From Pogostemon cablin (lineage: Eukaryota; Streptophyta; Magnoliopsida; Lamiales; Lamiaceae), in the NCBI GenBank assembly GCA_023678885.1, contig CM042983.1, forward strand, positions 26,704,279 through 26,768,278: 64,000 bases of DNA, in the 5' to 3' direction. The first letter of the stretch is position 1, and each line of letters begins with the position of its first letter. Both the position numbers and the translations under genes were made by a program. A model generated the notes under the pieces. That model saw only the letters and a list, made by a program, of their open reading frames with translations, searched no databases and had not been told where the DNA came from. Below are positions 48,299 to 61,432 of this stretch, piece after piece.

Positions 48299-48500
48299 TT
48301 TGCCCAAGGCCAAATTAAAAGAAGATGAACTTCATCCATACATTTTATAAAAACATACATATCACACACAATTACTTCACGGAGGGAAGGCGAACCGTTG
48401 TGCAGATCAGAGAGATGCAAACGCTATAGGCCTCGTGTATAAATACCTATGTAGCTTTATATAATATAAAATCTTGTATATTAATATCTTTCAAGTGCTA
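48299..48500 (+). terminator. 3' untranslated / polyadenylation region of CPK
   Basis: Follows the TAA at 48296. A/T-rich stretches with AATATAAAA (near 48466) could serve as a near-upstream polyadenylation element. The exact site is unknown. Confidence 0.3.
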
Positions 48501-49849
48501 AAATTTGAAGGAAAAGTTCTTGAGTATTGATTTTGTTACTTCTAATGGTGATGTGAACTGAAAGCTTTGTTACAATAGTACATATAACACCCTTTTGTAA
48601 ATAATTAAGTAGCAATCAAAGACTTTTATCTTCAAAAAGAAAGGTTAGACATAGAGCTGAATATTATGAGAGAGAGGCATTTTCCCTCATACAACAACTT
48701 TACCAGTCATATCATTTTCTTTTCAAAATCTGATCTCATCCATCCCCTGTGGACATTTCATCACTTCATCAGAATGAATTTTATGAATTTTCCCAGTGCA
48801 TTATTCAATTCCATCTATATTTTAATTTTGAATTCTGCTTTCATATATTTTATTTAATTGATTATCTGGTTCAATTTTGTCTAAATTCAGGTTCCTTGTT
48901 CTTCAAAGTGCATTTTCTTATTGTTCAATTAACAAACGAGAGTACAGTCTAAGTCCCCTTCTGATCAATCTAAGTGGAAACCCCAAGCACTTTTCCAAAC
49001 ATATGGCCTCATGTCATTGAGAAAGAAAAACGCTTGTAACACTCTGACAAGAAGAGATAACAATGCCCACAAAGGAGACATGTAATAACAGGTACAACAA
49101 AGACCACAAAAACAAGATCAAAACAAATGAACAGAAGCTAAAATACACCTTAAGACAAACTGAAGCAAAGAAACATAAGTTAGGAAGCCAACAAACACCA
49201 ACAGAGAAGAGGAAAAAACAACCACATGGGAGATGCCCCAATAGCAGGAGCAAAGAAGACCTCCATTCTTACCAAGACTGCCAACATCATCACCCACAAG
49301 CTCAATCACCATCCCTACACAAAACCGGACTTCCAACCAAAACCACCTAAATCTGACCCACTCTCATCCCCACCAATTATATGTGGTGGCAGATGAAAGG
49401 GTAAAAAGGGAGAGAAAGAGAGCCCAAAAGAACATGAGAGGAGGGGGCTTGCTGGCGACTGCATTGTGCAGCCAATGAGTGGCTGAGGATATTAATATGG
49501 CCGCGGATATCTGCACTCATTTTTTTCCCTCGTATTCGTAATTCATAAAAAATAACCTCATACACCCACGTAACACTCTCACATCTTTGCACCTCTAACA
49601 TTCACCACCCTCTCAAACATTCAACCTCTTCATTTTTTTTTTTTTACAAAAGAATGAAAATTCTAATTCAATTCATCTCATCTCAACCCAAAACTTGTCG
49701 AAGAAGTATAATGTCGTATGAAAAAACAACAAAGAGGCTTAAATACGTTATTTTAAATGTTTTGACCGATTTAAATGTTGTTTTTTAGCACTTGAAGTCA
49801 GTTGGAATTGCGGAGTTCACGTCCAACGGACGAAAGTTAGTAGATTAAT
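48501..49849. other. Spacer with possible LINE 3' remnant
   Basis: No gene recognised. 49020-49350, read on the minus strand, is rich in TTTGTTGGTGTTTG-like phrases reminiscent of plant LINE 3' ends, but this is weak. Open frames of 95 and 79 codons there overlap antisense and carry no family motif. Confidence 0.3.
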
Positions 49850-49995
49850 CGTCCAACGTTGGACGAAAATATTAAGATTGTTCGTCCGGTATTGGACGAA
49901 AATTTTAGAAATATTTGTCCGGTGTTGGACGAAAATAATAGAAACTCTCTTCCGGTGTTGGACGAAAATTATAGGAATTCTCATCTAGTGTTGGA
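49850..49995 (+). repeat. 33-bp minisatellite with palindromic core
   Basis: Four full units of 33 bp plus part of a fifth, each starting TTGGACGAAAAT. The first boundary is the perfect 16-bp palindrome CGTCCAACGTTGGACG (49850-49865); later ones are imperfect versions (GTCCGGTGTTGGAC). The period keeps a reading frame with an 11-residue repeat LDEN-RN---PV. Confidence 0.85.
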
Positions 49996-50107
49996 CGAAC
50001 TGTGCAATTTCCGGCGTAAAACCAGGGCCGAACATTTACATCCGATTTCAACACAATACATGCTCAATCACAATGACCCAACAATTAAATCATCATATTT
50101 CGATTGA
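49859..50107 (+). CDS. Hypothetical 82-codon ORF over the minisatellite
   Basis: An open frame spans the repeat array and about 110 bases beyond, starting MDENIKIVRP. It encodes the 11-residue repeats and a basic tail. There is no similarity I know and no promoter evidence. It could be a chance frame kept open by the 33-bp period. Confidence 0.15.
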   Translation: MDENIKIVRPVLDENFRNICPVLDENNRNSLPVLDENYRNSHLVLDELCNFRRKTRAEHLHPISTQYMLNHNDPTIKSSYFD

Positions 50108-51962
50108 AAATTATATAGTTTATGTGTTGAGACAAAAATGATATAATATAACTTCACAATTAGCACTAAACCCCTAAATTTCTAACACATTTACTTAATT
50201 TTCAACTCTAAACAATATTAAATCTTCTGTTCTTGTTCTTCTCTTTCTCTTCTAGTTGTGGAGGTGTGAGTTTGAGTTTCTCTTCTACTCTAGTTCTTTT
50301 TCTCTTTCTATTCCAATTGAATGGAGAATGTGGGTAATAGTGATGGGGTGTATGAGTTTGATTGAATGAATGTGGTGTTTAAATGAAAGTAGTAGGGAGG
50401 GTGTATGAGTAAAGTGAGAATTTGAGTAATTTTAAAATAATTTGGGTGGGTATATACCTTAAGGGTATATGTGTCATTTAAGGTGTGCGTATTTATTCTT
50501 ATAATATTTATTTTTTAAAATATGGTGTGTGTATTGAGAAAAGAGTGTATGAAGTAAAAAAAGAAGCGTAGATATCCGGTGCCTATTAATATTGTGTAGT
50601 GTTACTATTGTGGTTTTAAGGGTATTAATATTGTGCGGTGTTACTATTATCGGAAATCGAGAAACGTGCAAAAGTATCGGGACAAACAAAAATGAAAAGT
50701 GTGCAAAAATACAAGGGATAAAGGGAATACATACTAACTCCAAGAGACATGACAAAAAAAAACTATGGATACCCAAACGTGCCTTAATTTACCAACTATT
50801 TTTATGGTCAATTCACATAAACACTGGAAATCTTGGGTAGGAACACAAGGGTCATAATTTAAACAAATTGTCATATAACTAAGGTTGTTTGCATTTGAAT
50901 TATTGAATATAATCTTAAGTAAACTTTAAGCACTTTGGAGAACTTCTAGACCAGAAAGAGAGAGAAACTTCTAAGTATAAAATGATAAAGTATAAAAAAA
51001 TGGTCTTATCCCAGTCTAGGAAGTAGCCAAGATTACTTGGTGCCACCAAGGGTAAATCCAGTATGATGATTTTCAATCCCAATTCCCACCAGCATGATGA
51101 TTTTCAATTTTAGTAAATAAAAAAATGGAGGAAGAAAAAGACATTTCTAAGTGAATTATGATCAGATGCATATACCTTGAGGAACAGGCTAATGACTTGA
51201 CATGAAAGATGTCATCTTAGGATAGAACACATTACTACTACCAAATTTCAAGTTAGACAACTAGTGAAGTCTGAAGATTACTAGTTATGATGAAAAGGAT
51301 GATAAAAGAAGCCATACTCCAAGCACATAAAACATTAAAAGATAATATTAAAGATGCTTTCAAGTTTCAATCACAAATTGCAGTGAATAGTTAAATAAAA
51401 GCCAAAACCTCCCTTATATTAGAGGTTGGAGAAATCTACAAGGAAAGCAGAAAAAGACTGTTCTAATCTGCAACTCTTAAGCATATGCTCATTAACTGCA
51501 ACTCTTCAGAATCAATCTTCTTTAAATTTTAATTAAAATTAAATTATCCATATTAAAATAAGGTACAAAATCAATAGTACTCACTTTCAAATAAATTAAA
51601 TTTTTTAGTCCGACTATAGTGTACCAGATGCACCGTTGCACCTGAACAATGTTAACTGTTAGATTAATTTATAAAATAATCTCTACCATTAAATATCATA
51701 ATATAATTAATTAAAAAAATTACCCACTAACACTTTTTTAACTATAAACATGGGGATGCATCAGGTGCACCCCAAAATCACCCTACATTTTTATACACAT
51801 TCAAATAAAAATATATTTTTTTACCCACTTTTATGTGTTTGTACCCAAAAAAACCTAGAGATCGGGCCAGCTCTAATGGGCTTCAGGTTGATCGGGCTTC
51901 GAGTTAATCGGGTCTATTTAAATGGATTACGAAAATGTGAACCTAACCCTAACGGGTTACGG
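50108..51962. other. Unclassified spacer
   Basis: No gene. A short direct repeat with 38-bp spacing (TATTAATATTGTG, 50584 and 50622) is present. The segment 51620-51770 begins and ends with related GGTGCA/TGCACC words and may be a small fold-back element. Nothing else is supported. Confidence 0.4.
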
Positions 51963-53322
51963 GCTGCAACACATGTCACGTTTGATACACAATTGCGTGT
52001 AGTGCCTTATAATAGTTGAAGGGTTGTTCGACAACCCGTAAGATATATATTTTGGGAGAGTCGTGAGACTTGGTCCCTAGTAAACATGGAATGGACTCAC
52101 GGATATGACGAAGCACTACAAGATAGAAATGCAAAATCTTAGCAAAGTGCAATGAGTGTTGAAATAGAATCGATGAATTCTAAATTAGATCTGGCTGCTT
52201 GTAGAACCACGGATGGTGTGAAAGCCATTGGAAGTGGCTCTGTAAAATAAAAGAGGATCATAGGATAAGGTGAAAACCTTAGAAGCAAAGCTTGTTGCGA
52301 AAAGGTATACTCAGAAAGAAAGGCTTCGATTATGAGAAAACCTGTTCGCCGATAGCTATGCCTATGTTGATCCGGACTCTTTTATCTGTTGCTACTCATA
52401 TGAAATATGAGGGATAGCAAATAGATGTCAAGACAACTTTCCTGATTGGAAGTCTTGAGAAAAACATCTATGTGAAGCAACCAGAGTGATTCATTGTAAA
52501 GGGCTAAGAGCATTGTGATAGTAAGCTTAAAAGTGTCCATCGATGGACTAAAGCAAGCTTCAAGATCATGAAACATCCATTTTGATGAGGAAATCTAGGC
52601 ATATGGATTTATTCAATGCGCGGATGTGTCTTGTGTATTGAAAAGAGTGATCGAAACGTGGTGGTATTTTTTGTCTGTACGTAGATGATATATTGCTAAT
52701 TGGAGACAATGAAAGAGTATTGTCGGGCATATGGGTATGGTTGATAAAGCAGTATGAGATGAAGGACTTAAGAAAAGAAAGATATATCCTTTTGATCACT
52801 CTAATACGGATCACAAGAAGGGATGTTATGCTTGTCTCAAGCTTCATGAGATGATACGATCCTTACTTGTTTTAACATGTGACTTTATCTAAGGAGATGT
52901 GTCTTGAGACACAAAAGAAGATAAAGGTGATGAAAGCGGTTCCTTATATTTCGGCGAATAAGGAAGCTTAATCTAAGGAATGCTATGCACGAGATTGGAT
53001 ATCTGTTTTGCTAAATGCATGGACAATGGGTATCAAAGTAACCCGAAATAAGAATGTTGAACTGTGGTAAGACATATATTTATGTACCTGAAAAGGACTA
53101 GAAATTATATGTGGACTTACCGAACAGATTCACTGCTTCTTAAGATTCAGATTTTTCAAATCAGATAGGGACGACAGTAAATCCACCTCGAATGTTATGT
53201 GTTTAATTTTAGGAAGTAGAGCCATAATGTGGAGGAGTGTTATATGGAAATATATTTCAGACTCCGGACTCCATCATAGAAAGATGATAAATTGGAGCCT
53301 ATGAGGCAGCCAAAGTATCTAT

Positions 53323-53781
53323 TGTTGGAAATTAATCCATTAAACCTTAACCCTATTATGATTAACGAGATTTAAACCGTAAAGCGGAAGCGTACCTGAT
53401 CCAATAAGTCCTTGAGGCTGAACACGAACTCGGAATCCGTAGTTTTATGGCCTTCCTCAACTAAGCCTCCTTATTCCTTATGGGGACCGTAGTAATCCCT
53501 CCTGATGGGGAGAAGGGAAGACGATGTGCGGCTTAGTATATTGGGGACCATAACCGGGTAACCTTTATATACTACTTGACTAGACCACCCATAATCACCT
53601 AATCACGTAGTATTGGGTATCTACTCAATAAGCCCATATTAATTATTATTATAGCTCATGGACCTTTAACCTTAATTGGATCACTTAATTAAGTCCATAA
53701 AATAATTGAATAGCTAATATAATTGCATAATAATATATTGCCCACAATTAGATTATATTGGAAATTATAAAATTTCCAACA
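53323..53781 (-). repeat. 3' LTR of the element at 53323-58031
   Basis: 459 bp, TGTTGGAAATTAATC...AATTTCCAACA. Confidence 0.95.
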
Positions 53782-56280
53782 ATCTCCCACTTGGGCTATA
53801 TATTTTCCGTTAGCAATTATATCAAGAGTCCTTAGTTGCGCAACTTTATGTTATTCCTCTTCAGGCTATACTTAACAATCTGATCCATCTCATATACTAA
53901 TATGGAACTACCGCGGCATTCACTACATTATAAATCGTGATTAAACCTCGACAATTACCAATATCAATATACTCAATGACATAGATCAAATATGGTGAGT
54001 AGCATGAAAATTACATGTCAAATGTGATCAACATCATGTCTATTTCCAACTAGTCCAACTTTAATCCTTAGTGAGATCAATCCATAATGTAAAATATTAT
54101 AAAATGAAATTACTTAAGTAAATTCACAATGAATTCAAAGCCATGAACTTTATTCTGCAGAAAACTGAATTATCCAAATCAAAGTGTCTTGAAAACTTTA
54201 AAGAACAATAAATATAGACTCCCACTGAACCAATGTATTCTAAAATCATATAATATCCACATGAGTAGCTAGCTCATAAAATTGCAGGGCGTTGAATACA
54301 TAATTGGTGGATCCATATTTGGAGTCTATCATAATATGCTCTTCTAAAATTTTATCTACACAAAACACTTTCTTTAACAACCAAGAATTCTATGTTAATA
54401 TGCTTGACTTATAAGAACTCTTGTTGCTAATACTTTACTGCGAACTAACTGTCACAATAAACTTTATGTGACAAAGCTTCGCAACCTTTATTTTATGATT
54501 GAATGCCCTTAGTGTGCTACTAATTCTGTTGTCATGGTTAATGAGCTAAAGTGTTTGCTTAATACTTTTACTTGTATAGCTCTCCGACCAACAGAAAATA
54601 TAGCCTGAAGTGGATCTTATACTGTATTGACATCCAACAAACTCAGAATCAGAATTCCTCATGATCTCTAACAAATCTGATCCCTAATGTACAGGCATAT
54701 TATTCTTAGTTCTCTATACATACTTTATAAAGATCCATACTAGAGTTACTTAAATGTCTACTTAATATACCAACAACATAAGCCAAATTAAGTCTTGTAG
54801 AGACCTCATCATACAACAACTTCCAACAACCAATGAATATGGAATATTTCTACATTTCTTAAATATTTAGTTTAACTTTAGGGCACCTGATTGAGACTGC
54901 ACTTGTCTCCCTTAGTTTAACTTAAACATTCTCCCACTGAATCACATAATCATCTACACTTATCTCAAAACCAAATGAGACAACTACCTTATGATGATAC
55001 TTGTGATTCCTATATGTAAAAGATAAACTTGAATTGATATATGAATTTCCTTTTAGTTCTTAGACCGTTGAGATCATTTAATCAACGTTACTCTTAAGAA
55101 ACATTATCTTTATATCCATTTAATTCAATTCAAGATCAAAATGTGCTATTAATGTTACGTTTATCTCAAAACAATGCCTTCCTTCCCTTTAGAGTATAAT
55201 CCTTTATCAAGATGCAAACCTAATAATCTTGTATTGATTTATACTCATAACTTATGACATTAACCCACTTTCTAGTATTTGGACCTTGCATGGTTTGATG
55301 AACATTGTTTGAATGTTCTACCATTAATTCTATAGTGTCCTCATTATTTAGGAGAAAACTACATAATTATCCGAATTGATTTTCTCCCAACTCTAGTGGT
55401 TTTCTTAGTGATATTAATTCTTGAGGTTGTTGAATTTGTTATTCCTTAAATATTATTGACATTGTCATATCGTTATTCTGAATTTGCACCAATTCTTTAA
55501 AGCATAAGTGGGGATCGAATCGACTCTCCCTTAAGGACAATGTCTCTAATATTATTCTTCCCCAAAATCAACATCCTCACATAATACCGTATTACCCGTC
55601 TCAAATATGATCCGATTAATTTGATCATAAACTTTTATTTTTATTCATAACCAATAAAGTAGCTTACATTTATTTGAGTCCAATTTTCTTTAGTAGATCC
55701 CAATGATCTAGTTTTAGTTGGACATCACCATATGTGAAACTCAAAGAGTTCTCACAACTACTTTGGTTAAAAATTTATTGAGACCATAAGTTGCAATCTT
55801 AAGTATTTCTCACATTAGTGACCATATGTTGTGGAGTTCAATTATGTCTTTTAACTGCACCATGCATACTGAATAATTTAATGCAGTGTATTATAAGACA
55901 ATTCCACAGGCCTTTAGGAGAAAACAAAAGGTTATACTTTAGTTGTCTTTAGCAGTTTTCTTAATGGGATTTCTTGTATTGCCCTTATACTTTATTGAGA
56001 TTAAGTTTGACTTATTAGTCTCATCCTTATTGTGGAAGTTCACTCATCAAGTATGATTTTGTTGTTGATATATGAAAAACTTAATTAGCAGACTTCTTAA
56101 TTATACAGAGAATTAATGCAAAATAATTTTTCATGCTCGCATTAAACTTTATAATCTTTCAAAAAACTTTATATCTTTCAAAATTTAACTAAATTAGAAT
56201 CATCTTGAAGATTCGAGCACAATATTAGTATCAAGTCTTTGGACAAAAAATACTAATTTAAATGATGCTCTCATGCAGTA

Positions 56281-56710
56281 GTCAAATACTGACAATAAAA
56301 CTGTCAAGCAATAGCCTTCCTGTGGGCCGACTTATTACTCACATGTCAAACCAAATAATTATCACGTATTTACCACCACAGGTACTTGTGTATTTTTGCC
56401 AAATATTAATCTACCTGTGGGCCGATCAATACCCGCATGAACATACACTCATACAACATTATTAATTGGGGACCCATCACAAGACACCTTGTGCAACATT
56501 AACATCGTTTGTGGACAAAAATTAACTGCAGGGGTAATCTTGGTGTAATAATCAAGTATTGACAATAAGTTCTGTCAAACAAGAGTCTATCTGTGGACCG
56601 ACTAATGTTCACATGAACAATCCAAATAATTATCACATACTTATTATCACATGTATGTTATTATTCTGTCAAACTGTGCCTACCTGTGGGCCGAACGCAG
56701 AACACATGAA
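56281..56710 (-). repeat. Four diverged leader repeats with CTGTGG(G/A)CCGA core
   Basis: Cores TGTGGGCCGA at 56321, 56416 and 56685 and TGTGGACCGA at 56592, each followed by a CACATG-like or GCATGA-like word and preceded by a TGTCAA/TGCCAA word. Spacings are 95, 176 and 93 bases. They lie in the gag/leader region of the element. Confidence 0.65.
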
Positions 56711-57572
56711 TAATTACACACCCATCTATGTAATTTCAATAAAGTCGCACTTCACACACAGAGGCTGCTGTGGCAACATGAGGCTTTGATTGATTAGATT
56801 GAAAAATTACTAGACCAATTAAACAAATATTAAAAAAAAATTACGTTTAATTGAACGACATTAAAAAATAATGTCTCCCCAATTTTATTAATTTAATTCA
56901 ATAAATTAAATGGAAACTTTAGATGATTCATACCATAATGAAAGATTTCTTAATTTAATTATTCCATATCCTAATTTAGATGAAATCAAATTAGGCAAAT
57001 ATCCTTATATAAATAAATAATGATGTACCATATTAATTCTAATTTCAGTTATCAAATTAATGAAATTAGAATTACAATCCACAAGGATGTCAATTATACC
57101 ATTATTTACTACCAATTCAATAATAGTAGTCAACATGACCAAAAAAAATATATCGACTGTGCATCAATATTACTGAACACAAATATTTTCATTAATCATA
57201 ATCACCACCCCAAAGCTAATCTAATTAAAGTACATGAAAGACATACTAGTCAAACCATAAATTTATATGTCATCTTTAAAGTAATAGATCTGAATTCTAG
57301 GATGATGACAGAATAATGTCCATTCATACACTGACGTGAATATAACACATGTATTCAAAATACACAATGAAAATTCAATTATGCAAAGAGTGTATAAAAT
57401 CAGAATCCGAATGCATTATCGAAACAATTCAGCGTATAATATTATAACATCAAACAAATAGATGATCCCCGTAAAATTGTGATTTCGCACAATTCAAATA
57501 TAAATATTTGGAACTTCAACACAATTCTTTCAAATCTCAGAGAATCATAAATAGGGTGGCTCTGATACCACT

Positions 57573-58031
57573 TGTTGGAAATTAATCCATTAAACCTTAA
57601 CCCTATTATGATTAACGAGATTTAAACCGTAAAGCGGAAGCGTACCTGATCCAATAAGTCCTTGAGGCTGAACATGAACTCGGAATCCGTAGTTTTATGG
57701 CCTTCCTCAACTAAGCCTCCTTATTCCTTATGGGAACCGTAGTAATCCCTCCTGATGGGGAGAAGGAAAGACGATGTGCGGCTTAGTATATTGGGGACCA
57801 TAACCGGGTAACCTTTATATACTACTTGACTAGACCACCCATAATCACCTAATCACGTAGTATTGGGTATCTACTCAATAAGCCCATATTAATTATTATT
57901 ATAGCTCATGGACCTTTAACCTTAATTGGATCACTTAATTAAGTCCATAAAATAATTGAATAGCTAATATAATTGCATAATAATATATTGCCCACAATTA
58001 GATTATATTGGAAATTATAAAATTTCCAACA
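57573..58031 (-). repeat. 5' LTR of the element at 53323-58031
   Basis: 459 bp, partner of 53323-53781. Confidence 0.95.
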
Positions 58032-58292
58032 TCTATATGACTCTAGAAACTTCATGATGGACTTCGAAGTGATTCTAAGTTTGCCTAAGGTTATCACAAT
58101 TTATTTTGATGATAATGATGCAGTTGCAAACTTGAAAGAATCACGAGCCCATAAGTCAATTAAACACATGGAGCGCGAGTACCACCTGTTACGAGAAATC
58201 GTATGATGAGGGGAAGGTTGTTTCGCCTAGATTGCATCGGATGGAAATTGTAGGTCTTTCTAAAACCATGGATATTGGGTTCTGCAGTTCTG

Positions 58293-60055
58293 CAGTCTGA
58301 TTAGAGCTATTTTCACCTACATTTTAGTGTCTTTTTATATGTGTTTTCGTATTATTTTATCCGTATTTTATGTGTTATTTGATTGTGTTTTGTGTTTTTA
58401 TTGAAATGTGTGTGAATGAGCTTAAACTTAAGATTTTCACTTTTTATTTGATGCTAAACATGATAAGGAAGATGTAGGAAAAAGCGGATCTCAATTCGGA
58501 GTTGAAACGAGGAAGAACGAGCCGAAATAGTGAAAGAGGAGAAGAAGCTGCACAACACGGCCGGCCGTGTGCAGGAACACGGGTCGTGTCTTGAACACGC
58601 CTCGAGTTCCGAACACGGGCCTGTGCATGAGGCCGTGTGATGTCGCCAGAAACACCAACTCGGCCACCCTGTGGCCGAGCGCAGAGCACGGGTCGAGCGC
58701 AGAACACGGGCCGTGTACCACGCACGGCCCTGTCCTAGAAGCCGTGTGCGGACACCAGATTACACAACACGGCCACCCCTGTGGCCGTGTGCAGAGCTCG
58801 AGCCGTGTAGGTGTAATTCCTGCTAAAAAATCAGAATCTTCTAGAAGGCCCACATGGGGTATAAATAGACCCCATTTCAACATTTTTTAGATCAGATCCG
58901 AAATCCTATCATCTACACACACATCACACACCTTTCCTCCCATTTTCCACCACCATCTAGATCCACCTTCATCCACTTTGATCCATCTTCATCCATTCCA
59001 TCAATTCTCCACCAAATCTTCATCTCTTCCATTGGGTGTGAGAGATCTCAAGATTTCAAGAGCTAGAGTGGGAGATCCACGAGTGTTGAAGATTTCCTAC
59101 AAGAAATTGTTGGGGAAGATTTACATCTCTTTTGAATCTCTTTTGGATTTAGAACTATGGATTTGTGTAATAGATCATTTATGTGTTTTGTTACCCTAAT
59201 CATGTTAGGCTAATCCCTCTAGTGGGATTAGGAATATGAAGAGCATAGTAGATTTATATTATCATGTGGATTAAATTGGTTTTTCATTTAATTAATGTTG
59301 ATTTCTATTCATGGGATTTAATTGCTTTGATATTGTGATAGCATGGTTTGTTATTCATGAATGTTTATTGGTTTAATGGATTGTTGATCAATGGATTATT
59401 TGTGGTAATTAAGTGCTATTATGATGTTCATGTGTGTATTGCTTGGAGTGAGACGGAAACGACCCTCTATAGTATTAGGAAGGCATGGATAGACATTGAG
59501 TTTGGGTTTGACCGAAAGGATATTTGAATTCAATGAGGGAAACCAATCCATTCGTTGGCCTTAGTACACAAAAAGGGAGAGTTTAATCTAACTAGTACCT
59601 AGATGGAAGGGGTTAATGTTGGGCTTTGATCTTAAGTGCTTTTTGGAGTCTAAAATGGATCAACAACCTTTGTAACCCGAAAGGGAGCTTAGGATACAAT
59701 CGTGATCACCCTTAGTCTACATCAATTGAGTTGAATTCCATTTGCATGATAATATGAATCGAGTGTGCTTGGATGTTTCTAATCCCATGTTTTTCCATAC
59801 TTGAACTTTAGCACCCATTTTCTTTACTTGTCATTGTTCTTATTTGCTATCCTTATTTACTTGTTACTTGTTTTAGTTGTTAATCAATCTCAAAACCCCC
59901 GATCATCTTTACAAAAACAACAATGAACATGAGCTCACGTATTTTGCTAGTACGAATATAACTCCTTATTGGATTGATAATTTTTCTTGGGATATACTAC
60001 TACAACGATCGAGTATTCTTGCTCGTGAGTGCTATACAAATAGGCAAACACAGTC
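58293..60055 (+). mobile_element. Solo LTR, same family as 31507-33109
   Basis: 58298-60050, starts TGATTAGAGC and ends AGGCAAACA, with TSD CAGTC at 58293-58297 and 60051-60055. TATAAATA at 58860-58867 on the plus strand. The first about 150 bp (TTTTCACCTACATTTTAGTG...) aligns with the complement of the right end of 31507-33109. The GC-rich patch 58550-58800 is built from CACGG/CCGTG words, including the palindrome ACACGGCCGGCCGTGT at 58555-58570. Confidence 0.8.
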
Positions 60056-60098
60056 TGAAACCTTTCTCAATTTAGAAAGGTTCTCTGAATGCGTAGGA

Positions 60099-60100
<2 letters not shown>

Positions 60101-60175
<75 letters not shown>
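60101..60175. repeat. (AT)n microsatellite
   Basis: About 37 uninterrupted AT dinucleotides; the plus-strand ORF through it (Tyr-Ile repeats) is an artefact. Confidence 0.97.
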
Positions 60176-60179
<4 letters not shown>

Positions 60180-61432
60180 ACGTCTGTTGTTAACTATTAG
60201 AATTAATTAACCTGTGAACATTATTTTCAAATGTTAATCAATGTTCAATAGTGATCTATTTTGAGATTCATGTTCATATGAGTGCATACAACTCATTAAT
60301 CAAACCAAATTAATTTATTTATTATTGTGTGTGTGTGTGAGAGAGAAAGAGAGAGGCATTTGTCAAGCATTTATGTCTCTCAACCATAATCTTGAGATGG
60401 AATGAAGTTGAGGTAGTAATCGATCAAAATTGAAAATGTGAAATTAAAGTTATTATGGATTTTTTTAAAATTTTTCTTGACAGCACAAGATCAATATTAA
60501 TTAATAACCAAATATTAAAGGTCTCCAAAACAAATAATCCACGAAAGAACCCTAGCTATCTTCCCTTGAAAAGAGATCCTAACTAAAAAAATGATAACAC
60601 TGTATTAATTGAAATGAAATACTCCTTCCATCTCGGTAATTTCTTTTATTTTCACTATAAATACGAAATTTAATAAAAATCTTTTTGACCTATTTTTTTG
60701 GTTTTTATTGTTAAAGTTGTATTTTTAAATGATAAATAAATAATAAAGTAAATTATGTGTGTTATGTGATAATGACATTTTTTAATATACAATGTATTGA
60801 GATATTATTTATTTTGAAACTTTTAGCACTATATTAATAATTTATAGTCGAAATAGCAGTAAAAATGTCACTTTTATTAGTTCATTTTAAAAAAATGTCA
60901 CCCACTATAATTTATTCAAAAATTTTCACTTTTTTTTTTAAAATTTGAACATAATTAACCCTAATATACGACCTCTTCTGTGACTATGCCGCAAGCCTAC
61001 ACGCGACTACCTATGCGATTATTCACATGTTTTATTTAAGAACATATATGCGAACTGCACATGACTATACGTTCAACTATACGTACAACTATACATTACT
61101 TTATATAACGAAGAGGGGTTAAAAAAGGTTAAAAAATGACATTTAAAAAAAAGTTATGTTGGATGGCATTTTTCCATTAACTATTAAAGTAGCATTTTTC
61201 ACAATTTTTCTTTAGAATTTTATATGAATTTAAAACTTGATGTATATATACATCATTCGTCTTGAATATATCTTGGCGTATATTTAAGATGTGAAGATTA
61301 AAAAGAATGTGATGTTTAGGATTTAAATTATGTAAAATAATAAAGAATATTTTTATAATTCAAAATTTAAAATGAATAAAGTTTGATGTGTTAAGGTGAA
61401 TAAAGTTCTTTTATAGAAAAATAGCAGCTAGT
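60176..61432. other. AT-rich spacer
   Basis: No gene. A (TG)n(GA)n stretch lies at 60328-60355. 60621-60650 (TACTCCTTCCATCTCGG) looks like one end of a Stowaway-type MITE; I could not find a matching right end. Confidence 0.45.

Larger units (their letters stand above)
53318..58036 (-). mobile_element. Non-coding Copia-like LTR element
   Basis: LTRs 53323-53781 and 57573-58031, 459 bp each and almost identical (about three differences seen). TSD TCTAT at 53318-53322 and 58032-58036. PBS TGGTATCAGAGC on the minus strand at 57559-57570; purine tract GTGGGAGAT beside the 3' LTR (53782-53790). The 3.8-kb interior has no frame above about 100 codons and no certain protein domain; position and signals suggest a decayed Copia interior. 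Recent insertion, non-autonomous. Confidence 0.9.
51963..58250 (+). mobile_element. Copia pol remnant, split by another LTR element
   Basis: 51963-53322 and 58032-58250 together match the reverse complement of 18260-16720, the pol end of the Copia element at 15401-23609. RT blocks read on the plus strand: the IDVKTAFLIGSLEKNIYV-like segment (about 52420-52480) and YVDDILLIGDN (52678-52710). RNase H ends with HMEREYHLLREI (58168-58202). Both flanks lack LTRs, so it is a fragment. Many stops. Confidence 0.8.

Noticed and set aside
51946..51962. Telomere-like CCTAACCCTAACGGG
   Set aside because: Only two partial repeats; chance occurrence.
59877..60200. 107-codon ORF ending in Tyr-Ile repeats
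   Set aside because: Runs from the solo LTR into an (AT)n microsatellite; no coding evidence.
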